From Anaeramoeba ignava (lineage: Eukaryota > Metamonada > Anaeramoebidae): 64,000 nt of DNA. Both the position numbers and the translations under genes were made by a program. The notes under the pieces were generated by a model. The model had not been told where the DNA came from. It did no database searches and saw nothing but the letters and a program-made list of their open reading frames with translations. This document shows, piece after piece, positions 12,401-23,518 of this stretch. How positions within the stretch are numbered: the first letter of the stretch is position 1; each line of letters begins with the position of its first letter. Location: positions 682,001 through 746,000 of the forward strand of contig JAPDFW010000022.1 in assembly GCA_028826165.1 (NCBI GenBank), read 5' to 3'.

Positions 12401-14138
12401 GTTCCTGGTTCTCTTCCTTTTGGTTCAGTTGAACAAGCAATGCCTCATAATAATAAAATTAAACTTTATGTTAAGAGAGTTTTTATCACAGGTTTGTTTA
12501 TTAAATCAAATTAAAATTAAAATTAAAATTAAAATTAAAATTAAAATTAAAATTCAAATTAAAATTAAAATCTAAATTAAAATTAAATTTAAAATTAAAA
12601 TTAAAATCTAAATTAAAATAAAAATAAAAATTAAAATTCAAATTAAAAATTGAAATTAAAATTAAATTTAAAATTAAAATTAAAAATTAAAATTAAAATT
12701 AATATTTAAATTAAAATTAAAATTAAAATTAAAATTAAAATTAAAATCTAAATTAAAATTAAAATTAAAATTAAAATTAAAATTAAAATTAAAATTAAAA
12801 TTTATAAAATTAAAATTAAAATTAAAATTAAAATTAAAATTAAAATTCAAATTAAAATTGAAAATTAAAATTCAAATTAAAATTGAAAATTAAAATTCAA
12901 ATTAAAATTAAAATAAATTCAAATAATTTTCTTCTAAAAAGATAATTTCCTTGATGAACTCCTTCCTACATATCTCTCATTTATAATGGGTGTTGTTGAT
13001 TCCGATAATCTTCCATTAAATCTTTCCAGAGAAATGCTTCAAAAACATCGTCTACTCAAACTTATGAAAAACAAATTAACAAGAAAATGCTTAGAAATGA
13101 TTCGTAAAATTTTCCAAGAAGATGATGATGTGAAAAAATCAAGATTTTGGAGTGAATTTGGAACATATATTAAAGGAGGAATTATCGAAGAAAAAAGACC
13201 ACCTTTCCAGAACAAACTTATTGATTTAGTTCGATTTTATTCATCAAAAAGTGAAGACAAAATGGTAACACTTAAAGAATATGCCGAAAACATGAAAGAA
13301 GATCAAAAAGCAATTTATTATATTGGAGGTTCTCGAAAAGAAGTAGTTGCGCAATCACCTCATATTGAAAGACTCAAAGAAATGGATTACGAAGTTCTTT
13401 ATTTAATTGATCCAATTGATGAATATTGTGTTCTTGCAATAGATAAATATAACGGAACACGTTTTGTTGATGCTTCAAAAGAATCTTTATTTGCATCTGA
13501 TGAAGAAAATAAAATTATTGAGGAACTTGAAGAAGAATATGAAGATTTGATTAGTTGGTTTAAAATGATAATTCTTGATAAAGTCGATAGAGTAACAATT
13601 TCAAGAAGATTGAAATCATCACCTTGTGTTATTTCTTCTAAAGATTATGGGTATTTTAAAATGAAAACAAAATTTTTATTTTATTTCATTTCATTTCATG
13701 TTTTTGAACAAAAATTTATCTTTTTTTTTCTTTTCTTTATAAAGTGTTTCAGCAAATTTGGAAAGAATTTTAAAAGCTCAACCTTTGAATCAACAACAAA
13801 TGGATATGCTTATTAACTTATATAAAAAAACTTTTGAAATCAATCCAAATCATCCTATTATTAAAAATTTACATTCAAGAATTAAAGAGAATCAACTTGA
13901 TGCAAAAACACTTGAAATGGGAAAGCTTCTTTATGAAACAGCATTAGTTTCTTCTGGTTATCAATCAACAGATACTCCAGAATATACAAATAGAGTATTT
14001 AAAATTTTAGGTTTCAGTTTAGGAGTTGAAGAAAATGAAGTTGAATTTGAAGTTGAAGAAGAACAAGAAGAACAAGAAGATGAAGTTGAATTTGAAGAAC
14101 AAGAAGAAATTGAAAAACCAGATAAAAAAGAACTTTAA
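9473..14138 (+). CDS. HSP90B1: Endoplasmic reticulum HSP90 (Grp94/endoplasmin)
   Basis: ATP-dependent chaperone of the ER lumen. Six exons: 9473-9639, 9717-9876, 11307-11408, 11600-12491, 12942-13650 and 13745-14138, summing to 807 residues, the usual Grp94 length. Residues 1-21 form a clear signal peptide with an Leu/Phe core. HSP90 blocks follow in order: [31 protein letters not shown], the ATP-site [15 protein letters not shown], an acidic charged linker, the middle-domain LYVKRVFIT and [15 protein letters not shown], and the C-terminal dimerisation region. The tail is strongly acidic and ends KKEL, a variant of the KDEL retrieval signal. Grp94 rather than cytosolic HSP90 is supported by the signal peptide, the missing MEEVD and the ER-type C-terminus. 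Intron 2 is about 1.4 kb of repeats. Confidence 0.95.
9877..11306 (+). repeat. 1.43-kb Grp94 intron made of TTTCAATTTAAT repeats
   Basis: Intron 2 of Grp94, from GTAATT to TTTAG. It is composed almost wholly of TTTAATTTCAA variants with drift to TTTTAATCTAA. It is the longest intron in the window and its repeat unit differs from that of the next large intron in the same gene. No open frame is seen. Confidence 0.9.
12492..12941 (+). repeat. Grp94 intron with TTAAAA hexamer repeat
   Basis: Intron 4 of Grp94. Long runs of AAAATT/TTAAAA hexamers are broken by a few substitutions. Donor GTTTGT and acceptor AAAAAG flank phase-1 exon ends that rejoin FIT and DNFLDELLP. Confidence 0.88.
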
Positions 14139-14303
14139 AACAAATTAATTTCCTTTTTTCTTTCTTTCTTTCTTTCTTTTTCTTTCTTTTCTTTCTTTTT
14201 TTCAAAATCCAAAAACTCACAAAAGATTAAAAAACACAAATTAATTCATCAAAATTCAAAAATTTGTTTTGTTTTTGTTCATTTAAATTTTATCTATTTA
14301 TTT

Positions 14304-16394
14304 TTAATTATTTGATATTTCTTTAATTTTATTAATTTTTTTTCTAATTTCATTATCAATTTCTTCAAGTTTTTTTTTTTTAATTTCATATTCTGCTTTA
14401 ACTTTTTCATATTTCGGAGCAAACATTCTCTTTTTAAAATTAAAAAAATTAAAAAATTAAAAATTAAAAAAATTATATTATTTTAATAAAAAAATACTTT
14501 GAGATATGGATTTGGTATTGAACCAATTTTTTTTTGAATTTCTTCAAGATCTTTTTCTAAAGTTTGAATTTCTTGTTCGAGTGTTTGCTTTTCAAGAATA
14601 ATTTGTTCATCAATTTCTATAAGAAGAAAATTAAAAAAAAAAAATAAGGAATAAAAAGATAAAAATTTGTTTTGTTTTTGGAATATTATTTACCTGCTTC
14701 AATTTCCATTGCAGTTTCTTCTTGAATTTCATTTTTAATTTCATTTTTAATTTGATTTTGAATTTGATTTTGAATTTGATTTTGATTTTGATTTTGAATT
14801 TCATTTTGAATTTGAATTTGATTTTGAATTTGATTTTGAATTTGATTTTGATTTTGATTTTGAATTTGAATTTGATTTTGAATTTGGATTTGATTTTGAA
14901 TTTCATTTTGATTTTGAATTTGATTTTGATTTTGATTTTGATTTTGAATTTCTTTTTGATTTTCATTTTGAATATTTTGATTTTGAATTTGATTTTGATT
15001 TTGATTTTGAATATTTTGATTTTGAATATTTTCAATTTGAATTTCTTTTTGAATTTGAATTTGAATTTGATTTTCATTTTGAATTTCTTTTTGAATTTGA
15101 TTTTGAATTTGAATTTGATTTTGAATTTTAAGTGGAATTCGATTTTGATTTTGAATATTTTGATTTTGAATATTTTGATTTTGAATATTTTCATTTTGAA
15201 TATTTTGATTTTGATTTTCATTTTGAATTTGATTTTGAATATTTTGATTTTGAATATTTTGAATTTGATTTTCATTTTGAATTTGATTTTCATTTTGAAT
15301 TTGATTTTCATTTTGATTTTCATTTTGAATTTGAATTTGATTTTGAATATTTTGAATTTGATTTTGATTTTGATTTTGAACAAGAGTTAAATTTTGGTTT
15401 CTTGGAATTGCAAGTTCTTTTTCTTCAAAATCGAAATCTAAAGGAGTTTAATAAAAATAATTTAAATAATAAATTTAATAATAAATTTAATAATAAATAT
15501 AATAATAAATTAAATAATAAATTAAATAATAAATATAATAATAAATTAAATAATAAATTAAATAATAAATTAAATAATAAATTTAATAATAATTTTAATA
15601 ATAAATTTAATAATAAATTTAATAATAAATTTAATAATAAATTTAATAATAAATTTAATAATAAATTAAATAATAAATTAAATAATAAATTTAATAATAA
15701 ATTAAATAATAAATTAAATAATAAATTAAATAATAAATATAATAATTAATTTAATAATAAATTAAATAATAAATTAAATAATAAATTAAATAATAAATTA
15801 AATAATAAATTAAATAATAAATTTAATAATAAATTTAATAATAAATTTAATAATTAATTTAATAATAAATTTAATAATTAATTTTAAATAAAACCAACTT
15901 TCAAAAGTATTTATGCCAGTTCTATTTTTATGTTTAAGTAATATAGATTCACCAAGACCCAAATCATCTAAAGATAATTGATTAAGAGCATCAATCCTAG
16001 TTTGAGAGATATTTTTAGTAGGATAAGTGATACCACTATTAAGTTGGAATCTTGAAGGAGAACGAGGACGAAGAGAATGAGGAATTGTAGTCATATCACG
16101 TGATTTTTCAACTAAATTCTCTATTTCCTCACCTCTTGGTTCAACAATCGCTATTTGCGAAATGTCCCCGCTTTTAAACAATACATAATTTTCCCATGTT
16201 TTTTGTGATTCAATGAAAGTTGGTAAATCAAATATTATTCCTGGTTTTTCATATTCTCCCATTTTAAATACAAAATTTCGATCGTTTGCAAACATCATTC
16301 CTACATCTTCTAATTCATCATTTTCATTTCTAAGTCTTCTTCTTAATATTTCTGCTTGATTTTCTGGTAAACGTAAAATAAATTGTTCTTCCAT
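14304..16394 (-). CDS. TAF7: TFIID subunit TAF7 (TAFII55) with a long Gln/Asn-rich insert
   Basis: Subunit of the general transcription factor TFIID, acting in the nucleus. Four exons: 15899-16394, 14694-15437, 14498-14616 and 14304-14429, summing to 494 residues. The N-terminus matches the TAFII55 domain: EEQFILRLPENQAEILRR, then IIFDLPTFIESQKTWEN, then YVLFKSGDISQIAIV. The second exon is almost wholly a low-complexity QNQIQNENQ tract of about 220 residues. The last two exons encode a coiled coil (DEQIILEKQTLEQEIQTLEK), with a NPYLK segment comparable to the coiled coil near the C-terminus of animal TAF7. It lies tail-to-tail with Grp94 (165 bp) and head-to-head with the cap-binding protein. 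Identity is good; the repeat length may not be exact in the assembly. Confidence 0.87.
15438..15898 (-). repeat. TAF7 intron 1, TAATAAATT repeat
   Basis: A 461-bp intron built from (AATAATAAATTT)-like units. On the minus strand the donor is GTTGGT and the acceptor TTTTAG. Its unit is distinct from those of neighbouring introns. Confidence 0.82.
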
Positions 16395-16736
16395 TTAAAA
16401 TTTAAAAAAATGAAAAATGAAAAAATGAAAAATGAAAATTAAAAAAAAAAAATAATTAAAAAAAAAGGAGAAAAAAAATAAAAAACAAAAAGGAGAAAAA
16501 AAAATAAAAATTTGCGTCATTTATAATAAAAATTTGTATTTTAAAAATCATTTTTTTTCTTTTTATTTTTATTTTTTTATTTTTTTCCTTATTTCTTTTT
16601 TTTTGTGTGTAGAAAAACAAAAACAAAAACAAAAACAAAAACAAATTTTGTTTAAATTCGATCAACAAACTTTTTTTTCTTAAATTTTTTTTTCAATAAT
16701 CAAAAGAAAAAAAAAATATTTTCTAAAAACAATCAA
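16395..16736. other. Divergent spacer TAF7 / cap-binding protein
   Basis: A and T homopolymer-rich, with (AAAAAC)n at 16615-16644. It must hold both promoters. No conserved element or gene is recognised. Confidence 0.6.
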
Positions 16737-19700
16737 ATGGAAAAGAAAATAGAAAATAAAACAGATCCAAATGAAATGATATTAGAAACAAAATGGGTTT
16801 TTTGGTTTGATGAAGGTAAAAAAAAAAAGAAAAAAAAAAAAAAAAACGGAAAGAAAAAAAGAAAAAAAAAAAACGGAAATTTATTGAATAAATTTAAATT
16901 CAATTTTCAATTATAAATTGCAATAATTACAGGACAGCCAATTGGAACTGACTGTAATAATTATCGTGAAAGTTTAGAAAAACTTGGAGAATGTGGATCT
17001 GTTCAAAGTTTCTGGGCATATCATTCCAAAATTAATGTGAATACTCTTCCAGATCGAACAAAAGTTCTTTTTTTTCGTGAAGGAATTCAAGCTATTTGGG
17101 AAGATGATGCTAATAAAAATGGTGGGAAATTTGTCATAAAACAATTCCCTTTTGATGACACCAATTCTATTTGGACTAATCTTTTGCTTGAATGTATTGG
17201 TGAACAATTTATTGATTCTGATCAAATTGTATTTTTACATTTGATTTAATTTTAATATTAATTTAAATTTTCATTTTAATTTTAATTTTAATTTTAATTT
17301 TAATTTTATTAATAATTTTGATTTTGATTTTATAAATTAATTTTATTAATAATTTTGATTTTGATTTTAATTTTAATTTTAATTTTAATTTTATAAATTA
17401 ATTTTAATATTAATTTTAATTTTAATTTTAATTTTAATTTTAATTTTAATTTTAATTTTAATTTTAATATAAATTTTAATTTTAATTTTAATTTTAATTT
17501 TAATTTTAATTTTAATTTTAATTTTAATTTTAATTTTAATTTTAATTTTAATTTTAATTTTAATTTTATTAATAATTTTAATATTAATTTTAATATTAAT
17601 TTTAATTTTTAATATAAATTTAAATTTTAATTTTAATTTTAATTTTAATTTTAATTTTAATTTTAATTTTAATTTTAATTTTAATTTTAATTTTAATTTT
17701 AATTTTAATTTTAATTTTAATTTTAATTTTAATTTTTAATTTTAATTTTAATTTTAATTTTAATTTTAATTTTAATTTTAATTTTCATTTTAATTTTATA
17801 AATGAATTTTAATTTTATTAATAATTTTGATTTTGATTTTATAATTTTAATTTTAATTTTAATTTTAATTTTAATTTTAATTTTAATTTTGATTTTAAAT
17901 TTAATATTAATTATAATTATAATTTTATTAATAATTTTAATTTTAATTTTAATTTTAATTTTATAAATGAATTTTAATTTTAATTTTAATTTTAATTTTA
18001 ATTTTAATTTAAATTTTAATTTTAATATTAATTTTAATTTTAATTTTAATTTAATTTTAAATTTAATATTAATATTAATTTTAATTTTAAACTTAAAAAA
18101 AAGTGTGGAGTTGTTTTATCTTTTCGTAAACAATCAAATATTATTTCTGTTTGGAATCGTGACAAAACTAAAAATATTGATCAAACTATGAAAAGAATTC
18201 GAGATATAGTTGGAGAAAAACCAATTATAGAATACATACCACATGATATCAGAAAAGAAAATTTAATGATGATTATGCAAAAAGTTCCACAAATTCAAAG
18301 AAGACATTCATTAAATACAAGAACAGCAAATTTAATTTATGAAGATCTTCCTCAAAGAAAAAATCCTTCTTTAAATTCTCCACAAAATGGAAAAAATTTT
18401 AAAAAGAACAATCAAAAAAAAAATTCAAACCATAATAATTTTTTTAACCAAAAAACAAAAAGCAAAAGTAGTAATAATATTCATCAAAATTTTTTAGATG
18501 ACAAAAAAAGAAACAATTTTAATCAGTTAAATAGAAATAACAATAACAATAACAATAACAATAATAAATCTCCAAAAAAAAATAATGAGAATAAAAATCC
18601 ATCTTCAATTAACTTAAATCCAAATTCAAACAAAAAGAAAAAAAAAAGAAATAAAAAAAAGAAAAATCAAAATCAAAATCAAAATCAAAATCAAAATCAA
18701 AATCAAAATCAAAATCAAAATCAAAATGAAACTAAAAATGAAACTAAAAATGAAACTGAAAATGAAAATGAAACTAAAAATGAAACTAAAAATGAAACTA
18801 AAAATGAAACTAAAAATGAAACTAAAAATGAAACTGAAAATCAGATTAAAAATGAAAATCAAAATGAAACTAAAAATGAAATTAAAAATGAAATTAAAAA
18901 TGAAATTAAAAATGAAACTAAAAATGAAACTAAAAATGAAATTAAAAATGAAACTAAAAATGAAAATCAAAATGAAATTAAAAATGAAACTAAAAATGAA
19001 ATTAAAAATGAAATTAAAAATCAAAATAACAATCAAAATAACAATCCAAATTCAAACAATCGAAATCAAAATTCAAACAAAAAGAAAAAGAAAAGAAATA
19101 ACAAAAAGAAAAAGAAATACCGAAATTCAAATTTAAATAAAAACAAAATTCAAAACAAAAATAAAATCGAGATTAAAAATGAAATTGAAAATGAAACTAA
19201 AAATGAAATTAAAAATGAAATTAAAAATGAAATTAAAATTGAAAATGAAATTAAAAATGAAATTAAAAATGAAATTAAAAATGAAACTAAAAATGAAACT
19301 AAAAACAAAAATGAAACTAAAAATGAAAATGAAACTAAAAATGAAAATGAAAATGAAATTCAAAACAAAAATGAAATTAAAAATGAAACTAAAATTAAAA
19401 ATGAAATTGAAATTGAAATTGAAAATGAAACTAAAAATGAAAATGAAAATGAAATTGAAAATGAAACTAAAAATGAAAATGAAATTGAAAATGAAACTAA
19501 AAATGAAACAAATGAAAATGAAACTAAAAATGAAATTAAAAATGAAACTAAAAATGAAAATGAAACTAAAAATCAAATTAAAAATGAAACTAAAAATGAA
19601 AATGAATCTAAAAATGAAATTAAAAATGAAACTAAAAACAAAAATGAAACTAAAAATGAAACTAAAAATGAAACTAAAAATCAAATTAAAAATGAAATTC

Positions 19701-20274
19701 AAAACAAAAATGAAACTAAAAATGAAACTAAAAATGAAACTAAAAATGAAATTGAAATTGAAAATGAAAATCTAAATCAAAAACTAAAAATGAAATTCAA
19801 AATGAAATTCAAAATCAAAATGAAAATGAAACTAAAAATCAAAATCAAAATCAAAATCAAATTCAAAATCAAAATCAAAATCAAATTCAAAATCAAAATC
19901 AAAATCAAAATCAAATCCAAATTCAAAAAGATACAACTGAAATTAATCAAAATTCATTAAAAAGTAAATCTACAAGTTTTATTAATAATTTAGAAAAACA
20001 AAAATCACAAGATGACATTAAACAAACCAAATTCAGAAAGAAAAAGATGAAAAAATCAAGTTCAAAACCAGAAAAAATTCGATCTTTTTCAGAAAAACAA
20101 AATTTTGATAAAAATCAAAACAAAAGAAACAGAAACAAAAACAAAAACAAAAACAAAAACAGAAACAGAACTAAAACCAATAAAGATATTGCTTTAATTT
20201 CTAAAATTGGAATAGGAATTGCTTTAATTGCATTTTTATTATTGATTTCAATGTTCGTTTCTATTCATCTTTAA
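16737..20274 (+). CDS. 4EHP-type (eIF4E2) cap-binding protein with long repeat linker and C-terminal membrane anchor
   Basis: Three exons: 16737-16815, 16933-17228 and 18104-20274, about 848 residues. The first 190 residues are an eIF4E fold: WVFWF, FWAYHSKI, LFFREGIQAIWEDDANKNGG, WTNLLLECIGEQF, VSFRKQ-like and ISVWNRD. WEDDANKNGG, and Tyr (CNNY) where eIF4E has its first cap-stacking Trp, point to the 4EHP class, which binds cap but usually represses translation. A linker of over 500 residues built from NETK/NEIK/NQ units follows. The protein ends in a basic stretch and one hydrophobic helix (ISKIGIGIALIAFLLLIS) with a five-residue tail, as in tail-anchored proteins. One base appears missing near 19768: adding one A in that A-run restores the frame through the repeat to the anchor. 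No eIF4E with such an anchor is known to me. Confidence 0.85.
17229..18103 (+). repeat. 875-bp intron of TTTTAA hexamer repeats
   Basis: Intron 2 of the cap-binding protein gene, dominated by (TTTTAA)n with islands of TTTTGA and TTATAAATGA. The sense strand is T-rich, opposite to the A-rich TTAAAA introns of Grp94, Arf and RPB2. No gene inside. Confidence 0.9.
18721..19920 (+). repeat. Coding minisatellite, AATGAAACTAAA and AATGAAATTAAA units
   Basis: Within exon 3 of the cap-binding protein, a 12-base unit encoding Asn-Glu-Thr/Ile-Lys repeats many times, preceded by CAAAAT (Gln-Asn) hexamers at 18665-18725 and followed by more at 19838-19910. Long overlapping open frames on both strands here are by-products of the repeat. 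Confidence 0.9.
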
Positions 20275-20585
20275 CAAATAACTTTTAAGCGAAAAAAGAG
20301 AAAATTATCTTTCAAATTTTTTAAACGTTTTTTTTTTGTTGATAAAAAAAAATTCTTGAGAAAATTTAATTCTTTTTTTCAAGATTCTTTCTTTTCTTTT
20401 CTTTTCTTTCTTTCTTTCTTTCTTTTTTTCTTTTCAAAAAGAGGAAAAATAAAAATTCTTCTTTTTCTTTTCAAGATTAAAAATTTTTTAATTTCATTTT
20501 TTTTTAATTTCATTTTTTTCTTTTTGTTATTTTTATTTTTATTTCCTTTTCTCTTTTTTTTTTTTTTTTTTGGTTTACTTTTAAA
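20275..20585. other. Spacer, cap-binding protein to Arf
   Basis: T- and A-homopolymer sequence with TTTC runs. Open frames in it are low-complexity Phe/Leu or Lys runs and not credible genes. Confidence 0.6.
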
Positions 20586-22470
20586 ATGGGATCTTCTCTT
20601 AAAAAACTTTTTAAAAAAAAACAAACTTCATTATTAATGGTAGGTCTTGATTCAGCAGGAAAAACAACAGTTTTAAATTGGTTAAAATCAGGTGTTAAAA
20701 CAGATACAGAACCAACTATTGGTATTTATTCTCAATTTTTGAATAAAAATAAAATTCATTTATAAAATTAAAATTAAAATTAAAATTAAAATTCATTTAT
20801 AAAATTATAATTATAGTTTAAAATTAATATTAAAATTATAATCAAAATTCATTTATATAATTAAAATTAAAATTAAAATTAATATTAAAATTAAATTTAA
20901 AAATTAAAATTAAAATTAAAATTAATATTAAAATTAAATTTAAAAATTAAAATTAAAATTAATATTAATATTTAAATTAAAATTAAAATTAAAATTTAAA
21001 TTAATATTAAAATTCATTTATAAAATTCATTTATAAAATTAATATTAAAATTCATTTATAAAATTAAAATTAATATTAAAATTAAAATTAAAATTAAATA
21101 TTAAAATTAATATTTAAAATTAATATTAAAATTAAAATTAAAATTAAAATTAATATTAAAATTAATATTAAAATTCATTTATAAAAATTAAAATTAATAT
21201 TAAAATTATAATCAAAATTCATTTATAAAATTAAAATTAAAATTAAAAATTCATTTATAAAATTAAAATTAAAATTAATATTTAAATTAAAATTAAAAAT
21301 TAAAATTTATATTAAAATTCATTTATAAAATTAAAATTAAAATTAATATTAAAATTCATTTATAAAATTAAAATCAAAATTAATATTCATTTATAAAATT
21401 CATTTATAAAATTAAAATTAAAATTAAAATTAAAATTAAAATTAAAATTAAAATTAAAATTAAAAATTAAAATTAAAATTAAAATTAAAATTAAAATTAA
21501 AATTAAAATTAAAATTAAAATTAATATTAAAATTCATTTATAAAATTAAAATTAATATTAAAATTAATATTAAAATTAAAATTAAAATTAAAATTAAAAA
21601 TTAAAATTAAAATTAATATTGAAATTAAATTTAAAATTCATTTATAAAATTATAATTAAAAATTTAAATTAAAATTAAAATTAAAATTTAAATTAATATT
21701 AAAATTCATTTATAAAATTCATTTATAAAATTAATATTAAAATTCATTTATAAAATTAAAATTAATATTAAAATTAAAATTAAAATTAAATATTAAAATT
21801 AATATTAAAATTAAAATTAAAATTAAAATTAAAATTAAAATTAAAATTAAAATTAAAATTAAAATTAAAATTAAAATTAAAATTAAAATTAAAATTAAAA
21901 TTAAAATTAAAATTAAAATTAAAATTAATATTAAAATTCAAATTAAAATTTAAAATTAAAATTATAATTAAAATTCATTTATAAAATTAATATTAAAATT
22001 CATTTATAAAATTCATTTATAAAATTAAAATTAAAATCAAAATGAAAATTAAAATTAAATTTAAAGGTTTTAGTGTTGAAACAATAAAATATCATAAATT
22101 AACACTTCGAGTGTGGGATATGGGAGGACAAGATAAAATCCGACCATTATGGGCACACTATTACAAATCAGCAAAAGGAATAATATTCGTAATTGCAAGC
22201 GATGAACCACAAAGATTTGAAGAAGCAAATCTTGAGCTTCAAAAGATGTTAAATAATGAAGATTTAGGTCCAGTTCCTCTTCTTGTTTTTGCAAATAAAC
22301 AAGACTTACCTAAAGCAGAAAGTACTGATGCTATCTCACGTAAATTAAATCTTGGATCATTGAATAATAGAGAGTGGTTCATACAAAAAACTTCAGCTAT
22401 TTCCGGTGATGGTATTTATGAAGGTCTAAGTTGGCTCTCAAATCTCCTCTCAAAAAAGAATGAAAAATAA
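20586..22470 (+). CDS. ADP-ribosylation factor (Arf family small GTPase)
   Basis: Two exons, 20586-20721 and 22067-22470, giving 179 residues, the exact Arf size. Gly2 (MGSSLKKLF) fits N-myristoylation and an amphipathic N-terminal helix. The GTP-binding motifs are all present: P-loop GLDSAGKTT, switch I PTIGFSVET, switch [19 protein letters not shown], and the SA loop in [14 protein letters not shown]. The split at phase 1 in the Gly of PTIG is supported by both exon ends. Arf proteins recruit coat proteins at Golgi and endosome membranes; Arf1-class is most likely from the RPLWAHYY and GLSWLSN blocks, but Arf-like paralogues cannot be excluded. Confidence 0.95.
20722..22066 (+). repeat. 1.35-kb Arf intron, TTAAAA plus CATTTATAAAATT units
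   Basis: The single Arf intron mixes TTAAAA hexamers with a recurring ATTCATTTATAAAATTAA unit. It is more than twice the length of the coding sequence. The same CATTTATAAAATT element also occurs in introns of RPB2, the SMCR8-like gene and the gene at 53448. Confidence 0.9.
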
Positions 22471-22723
22471 TTTTTGATCCAAAAAAAAAATGAGAAAAAA
22501 ATTTTTCACGTTTTTTTTTCACTTTTTTTTTTTCTTTTTTCTTTTGATCTTTTTTTAAATTTTTTTTTTACTTCATTTAGAGAAAAAGTTGTTAAAATAA
22601 ACTAAATTCAAAAAACTTAAAAATCTAAAAGAAAAATTTTTTAATTTTTTAATTTTTTCATTTTTTTATTTTTCATTTTTCATTTTTTTCCTTTTTTTAT
22701 TTTTTATTTTTTTTATTTTTTTT

Positions 22724-23450
22724 ATGAATCGAAAACAAAATAAAACACCAACTAAATCTAAAACAAAGGAACATTTCCAATTATATGTTTTAGGTCCTCA
22801 TAGAAATTTCCATAAAAAATTAAATAAATTAGAAAATTCAAATGAAAATCTAAGACATTTTCTTATAAATAGTTCACCTAAATTGGATTCGCAACAATTT
22901 ATTGATTTAAATTATGGGTTTTATAAAATAAATGAAAATTCAAATCAAAATTCAAATCAAAATTCAATTCAAAATTTAAATCAAAATTTAAATGAAAATT
23001 CAAATCAAAATTCAATTCAAAAAATAAATGAAAATTTAAATGAAAATTCAATTCAAAATTTAAATCAAAATTTAAATGAAAATTTAAATCAAAAAATAAA
23101 TGAAAATTTAAATGAAAATTCAATTCAAAATTTAAATCAAAATTTAAATCAAAATTTAAATGAAAAAAGGTAATTGATTCAACTTAAAAAAAATAACTTT
23201 TTTTCCGATTTTAAATTATTTTTTTACTTCATAAAAATATTATTTTAGTAAATCTTTGGAAAATGAAGATTTATTAAGCAAAGATGATTTATGTCGAATT
23301 TGTTTTGTAAATAAAAGAAGTTGTGCTTTTATTCCTTGTGGACATTATTATACTTGTGAACAATGCGCTTTAAATGAAATACAAAAAGAAGAAAGAAAAT
23401 GTCCATTTTGTAATACTAGAATTGATAAATTATTAAGAATTTATGATTAA
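22724..23450 (+). CDS. Small RING-finger protein, probable E3 ubiquitin ligase
   Basis: Two exons, 22724-23169 and 23249-23450, 215 residues. Residues 1-70 are basic and unremarkable. Residues 70-148 are an Asn-rich repeat (NLNQ, NLNEN, NSIQ). The C-terminal 55 residues form a C3HC4 RING: CRICF, then RSCAFIPCGHYYTCEQC, then CPFC, ending soon after with LLRIYD. This compact terminal RING resembles the IAP/MGRN-type RING-HC fold. E2 binding and ligase activity are inferred from the domain; no substrate can be named. Confidence 0.85.
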
Positions 23451-23518
23451 AAAAAGTGGATCAAAATTTTTATTTGTTTTTTATTTTTAAAAGGAATTTT
23501 TTTTCATTAAAATTTTTT

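Noticed and set aside
17229-18103. TTTTAA arrays as telomere-like repeats
   Set aside because: They lack the G-rich strand of telomeres and sit between conserved exons.
20356-20637. ORFs of SFFLFF or KKKRKK in the Arf upstream spacer
   Set aside because: Pure T- or A-tract translation overlapping the Arf start, no support as a gene.
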